From assembly GCA_946401765.1 (NCBI GenBank), contig CAMIVJ010000120.1:1-7764 (forward strand): a stretch of DNA of 7,764 nt, given 5' to 3'. Below are positions 6,076 to 7,764 of the stretch, in pieces. Under the pieces are notes generated by a model. The model saw only the letters and a program-made list of their open reading frames with translations. It searched no databases and was not told where the DNA came from. The stretch is from an uncultured bacterium (GTDB taxonomy: Bacteria; Verrucomicrobiota; Kiritimatiellia; RFP12; UBA1067). The position numbers and the translations under genes are program-made. The number at the start of each line of letters is the position of its first letter. The first letter of the stretch is position 1.

Positions 6076-7764
6076 ATGGACAAGATTTCTCCCAAGGGGC
6101 TTATTTCCATCCTCGCCATTCTTTTGTCCGCTGCCGTGATGGCGGCGGGATGGGAGATGAACCCGATCTCGTGGACGTTGGACGACGCTTCGCGGACGAT
6201 TCGTGCCGACGGCTCGGCGTCGTTCGCGCTGGCTGACGAACCGTGTTCTGAGGATGTCTTCGTCGAGGCCGAATTGCGTCCAGAAGGTGCCGGCACCAAC
6301 GGCTGGGCGACGCTTGGCGTGGCGATCCACGACGACGACCGGAACTTCTGGCACGTCGCCCTCGTCAGGTCTCCTCCCGATGGAGGCGCCGAGAGGCACT
6401 CGTTCGAGCTTTGCGAAATGCGCGGCGGCGTATGGCTTTCGCAGAACATCGACGCCCTCGCTTGCAAACGTCGCGTGCACAGGGGCGAATGGAAGTACGG
6501 CGAAACGTACCGCGCATCGCTGCGCCTAGACCGCGCCGCGCGCGAGATCGCAGGAGAGATCAGAAACTCAGCAGGCGAAATCCTCTTCGCGTGCGCGTAC
6601 GCGCTTCCCGTTCCGAAAGACGGCGAAACGCCAAAGGCCGTAATGCGAGGCAGGCCGGCATTCCATTCGACGGGCTTCTTCCGCGGCGCGTTCGTATCTT
6701 CCAAGTTCAAGAGCGGCCATCCCGTGGCGACGAAACGCGACATCCCTCCCTACAATAGCGACAGCTTCCTCGCGGACGTCAGGGACAAGGCCACGGGATT
6801 TTTCCGCGTGGTGGAGAAGGACGGTCGCTGGCGCGTGATCGATCCGCTCGGAAGGGGCATGGTGCTCCTTGGCGTTGACCACGTGACATACCATGGCCAC
6901 CATAGCCAGCGCACGGGGCGCAGCATCCATCTCGAGGTGAACAAGAAGAAGTTCCCGAACAAGGCGGACTGGGAGGAGGACACTCTCGCCCGCCTGAAGA
7001 AATGGGGCTTCAACCTGCTCGGCGCGGGCTGCGATCCCGCGCTCAAGCACAGGGGGCTCGTGCATACCGTCTTCCTCTCCGTCGGCGATGGCCTGTGCTG
7101 GAACGCCGCGCGTCCAGACCTCTACATCTGCCCCAACGAGCATCGCCCGTGCTCGGCGTTCCCCAACGTGTTCCATCCGCAGTTCGCGGCGTGGGCCGAC
7201 TGGAAGGCGCGCACCGCGTGCGCCCCGCACCGCGACGACCCGTGGCTCTTCGGCTACTTCATCGACAACGAGCTCGCGTGGTGGGGGCGCGGGGCCTCCG
7301 CGACGGGGCTCTTCGACGCCGTCTCGCGCCTTCCAGACGGCCACAGCGCGAAGGTCGCGCAGCGGAAGTTCCTCGCCGAAAGAGGCGTGCGCGGCGCACC
7401 GTCGGCCGAAGACAAGCTCGCGTTCCTAAAGCTCGCGGCCGACATATACTTCCGCGTCTCCAGCGAGGCCATCCGCCGCCACGATCCAAACCATCTCGTG
7501 ATGGGCGCGCGCTTTGCGGGGATATGGGGCGCCCATCCGGCGGTGTGGGAGGCGAGCGGAAGGTACTGCGACCTCGTGACGTTCAACGTCTATCCCTGGG
7601 CAGACCTCGACAGAAATGCCGTGTTCATGGGCCGCTCGCCGACGTCCGAGCGCGCGGCGGACGCATTCACCCGCCAGTACGGCCACGTGAAGAGGCCGAT
7701 GCTCGTCACGGAATGGAGCTTCCCGGCGCTCGACTCGGGCCTTCCCTGCACGGGCGGCGCCGGC
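6076..7764 (+). CDS. Secreted LamG-like plus clan-A glycoside hydrolase, agarase/GH50-like (3' end outside window)
   Basis: The frame is open from ATG 6076 to the window edge: 563 residues are visible and no stop is reached. Residues 1 to about 23 form a signal peptide (K3, K7, a hydrophobic core, then VMAA). Residues about 26-215 are a beta-sandwich resembling a LamG/concanavalin-like module (FVEAELRPEG, then GVAIHDDDRNFWHVALV). From about 240 a TIM barrel begins with the signature GRWRVIDPLGRG. GYFIDNELAWW contains N398-E399, the clan-A acid/base, and LVTEWSFPALDSG contains E546, the likely nucleophile 147 residues later. HDPNHLVMGARFAG and YCDLVTFNVYPW are typical of agarase-like (GH50-type) and beta-galactosidase-like barrels. 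It therefore probably cleaves a polysaccharide outside the cytoplasm; the exact family and glycan are uncertain. The missing end should contain the last barrel strand. Confidence 0.8.
   Translation, partial: MDKISPKGLISILAILLSAAVMAAGWEMNPISWTLDDASRTIRADGSASFALADEPCSEDVFVEAELRPEGAGTNGWATLGVAIHDDDRNFWHVALVRSPPDGGAERHSFELCEMRGGVWLSQNIDALACKRRVHRGEWKYGETYRASLRLDRAAREIAGEIRNSAGEILFACAYALPVPKDGETPKAVMRGRPAFHSTGFFRGAFVSSKFKSGHPVATKRDIPPYNSDSFLADVRDKATGFFRVVEKDGRWRVIDPLGRGMVLLGVDHVTYHGHHSQRTGRSIHLEVNKKKFPNKADWEEDTLARLKKWGFNLLGAGCDPALKHRGLVHTVFLSVGDGLCWNAARPDLYICPNEHRPCSAFPNVFHPQFAAWADWKARTACAPHRDDPWLFGYFIDNELAWWGRGASATGLFDAVSRLPDGHSAKVAQRKFLAERGVRGAPSAEDKLAFLKLAADIYFRVSSEAIRRHDPNHLVMGARFAGIWGAHPAVWEASGRYCDLVTFNVYPWADLDRNAVFMGRSPTSERAADAFTRQYGHVKRPMLVTEWSFPALDSGLPCTGGAG

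Noticed and set aside
5658..6743. Long minus-strand reading frame (361 codons) across the hydrolase and glycosidase genes
   Set aside because: It is antisense to two genes with clear family motifs and strong Shine-Dalgarno sites, spans their boundary and has no recognisable domain; such mirror frames are common in GC-rich DNA.

Overview
This GC-rich window holds five protein genes. All appear to encode exported proteins, though the first shows only its C-terminal end. No RNA genes, mobile elements or CRISPR arrays were seen. The protein styles suggest an environmental or gut bacterium of the Planctomycetota-Verrucomicrobiota-Lentisphaerota/Kiritimatiellota group. The clues are a large beta-rich secreted protein with a 'GLYLxxG' tail, a 'WIGGAxGDWND' surface module in front of a CotH kinase domain, a Tat-exported FAD oxidoreductase, a secreted S9-type hydrolase and an agarase-like glycosidase. 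This placement is inferred from style and not from a marker gene.

Left part (1-3311, + strand): the C-terminal 187 residues of a large extracellular beta-protein are followed, after a TGA-GA-ATG stop/restart junction, by a 914-residue secreted CotH-type atypical kinase. The kinase has a lipobox-like signal peptide, two or three beta-sandwich modules, the kinase domain and a C-terminal beta domain. The pair is probably co-transcribed. Because CotH kinases phosphorylate secreted proteins, the upstream protein, with its Ser/Thr-rich patch, is a natural candidate substrate; that link is inference.

Middle (3331-4761, - strand): a Tat-signal FAD-dependent oxidoreductase of the PF12831 type converges on the CotH gene with only 19 bp between the stop codons. 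A 227-bp divergent intergenic region (4762-4988) separates it from the next genes. This region has one sigma70-like promoter in each direction, both with 17-bp spacers, and three small palindromes that could be operator sites.

Right part (4989-7764, + strand): a two-gene operon with strong Shine-Dalgarno sites. The first gene is a secreted alpha/beta hydrolase of the prolyl-oligopeptidase/esterase type with an intact Ser-Asp-His set. Sixteen bases later comes a secreted two-domain glycoside hydrolase: a LamG-like sandwich plus a clan-A TIM barrel resembling GH50/agarase-like enzymes. It runs off the window edge. Together with the divergent oxidoreductase this looks like a small polysaccharide-degradation locus. 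The most unusual part is the secreted CotH kinase with its upstream partner. I see no evidence for a defence or mobile system.
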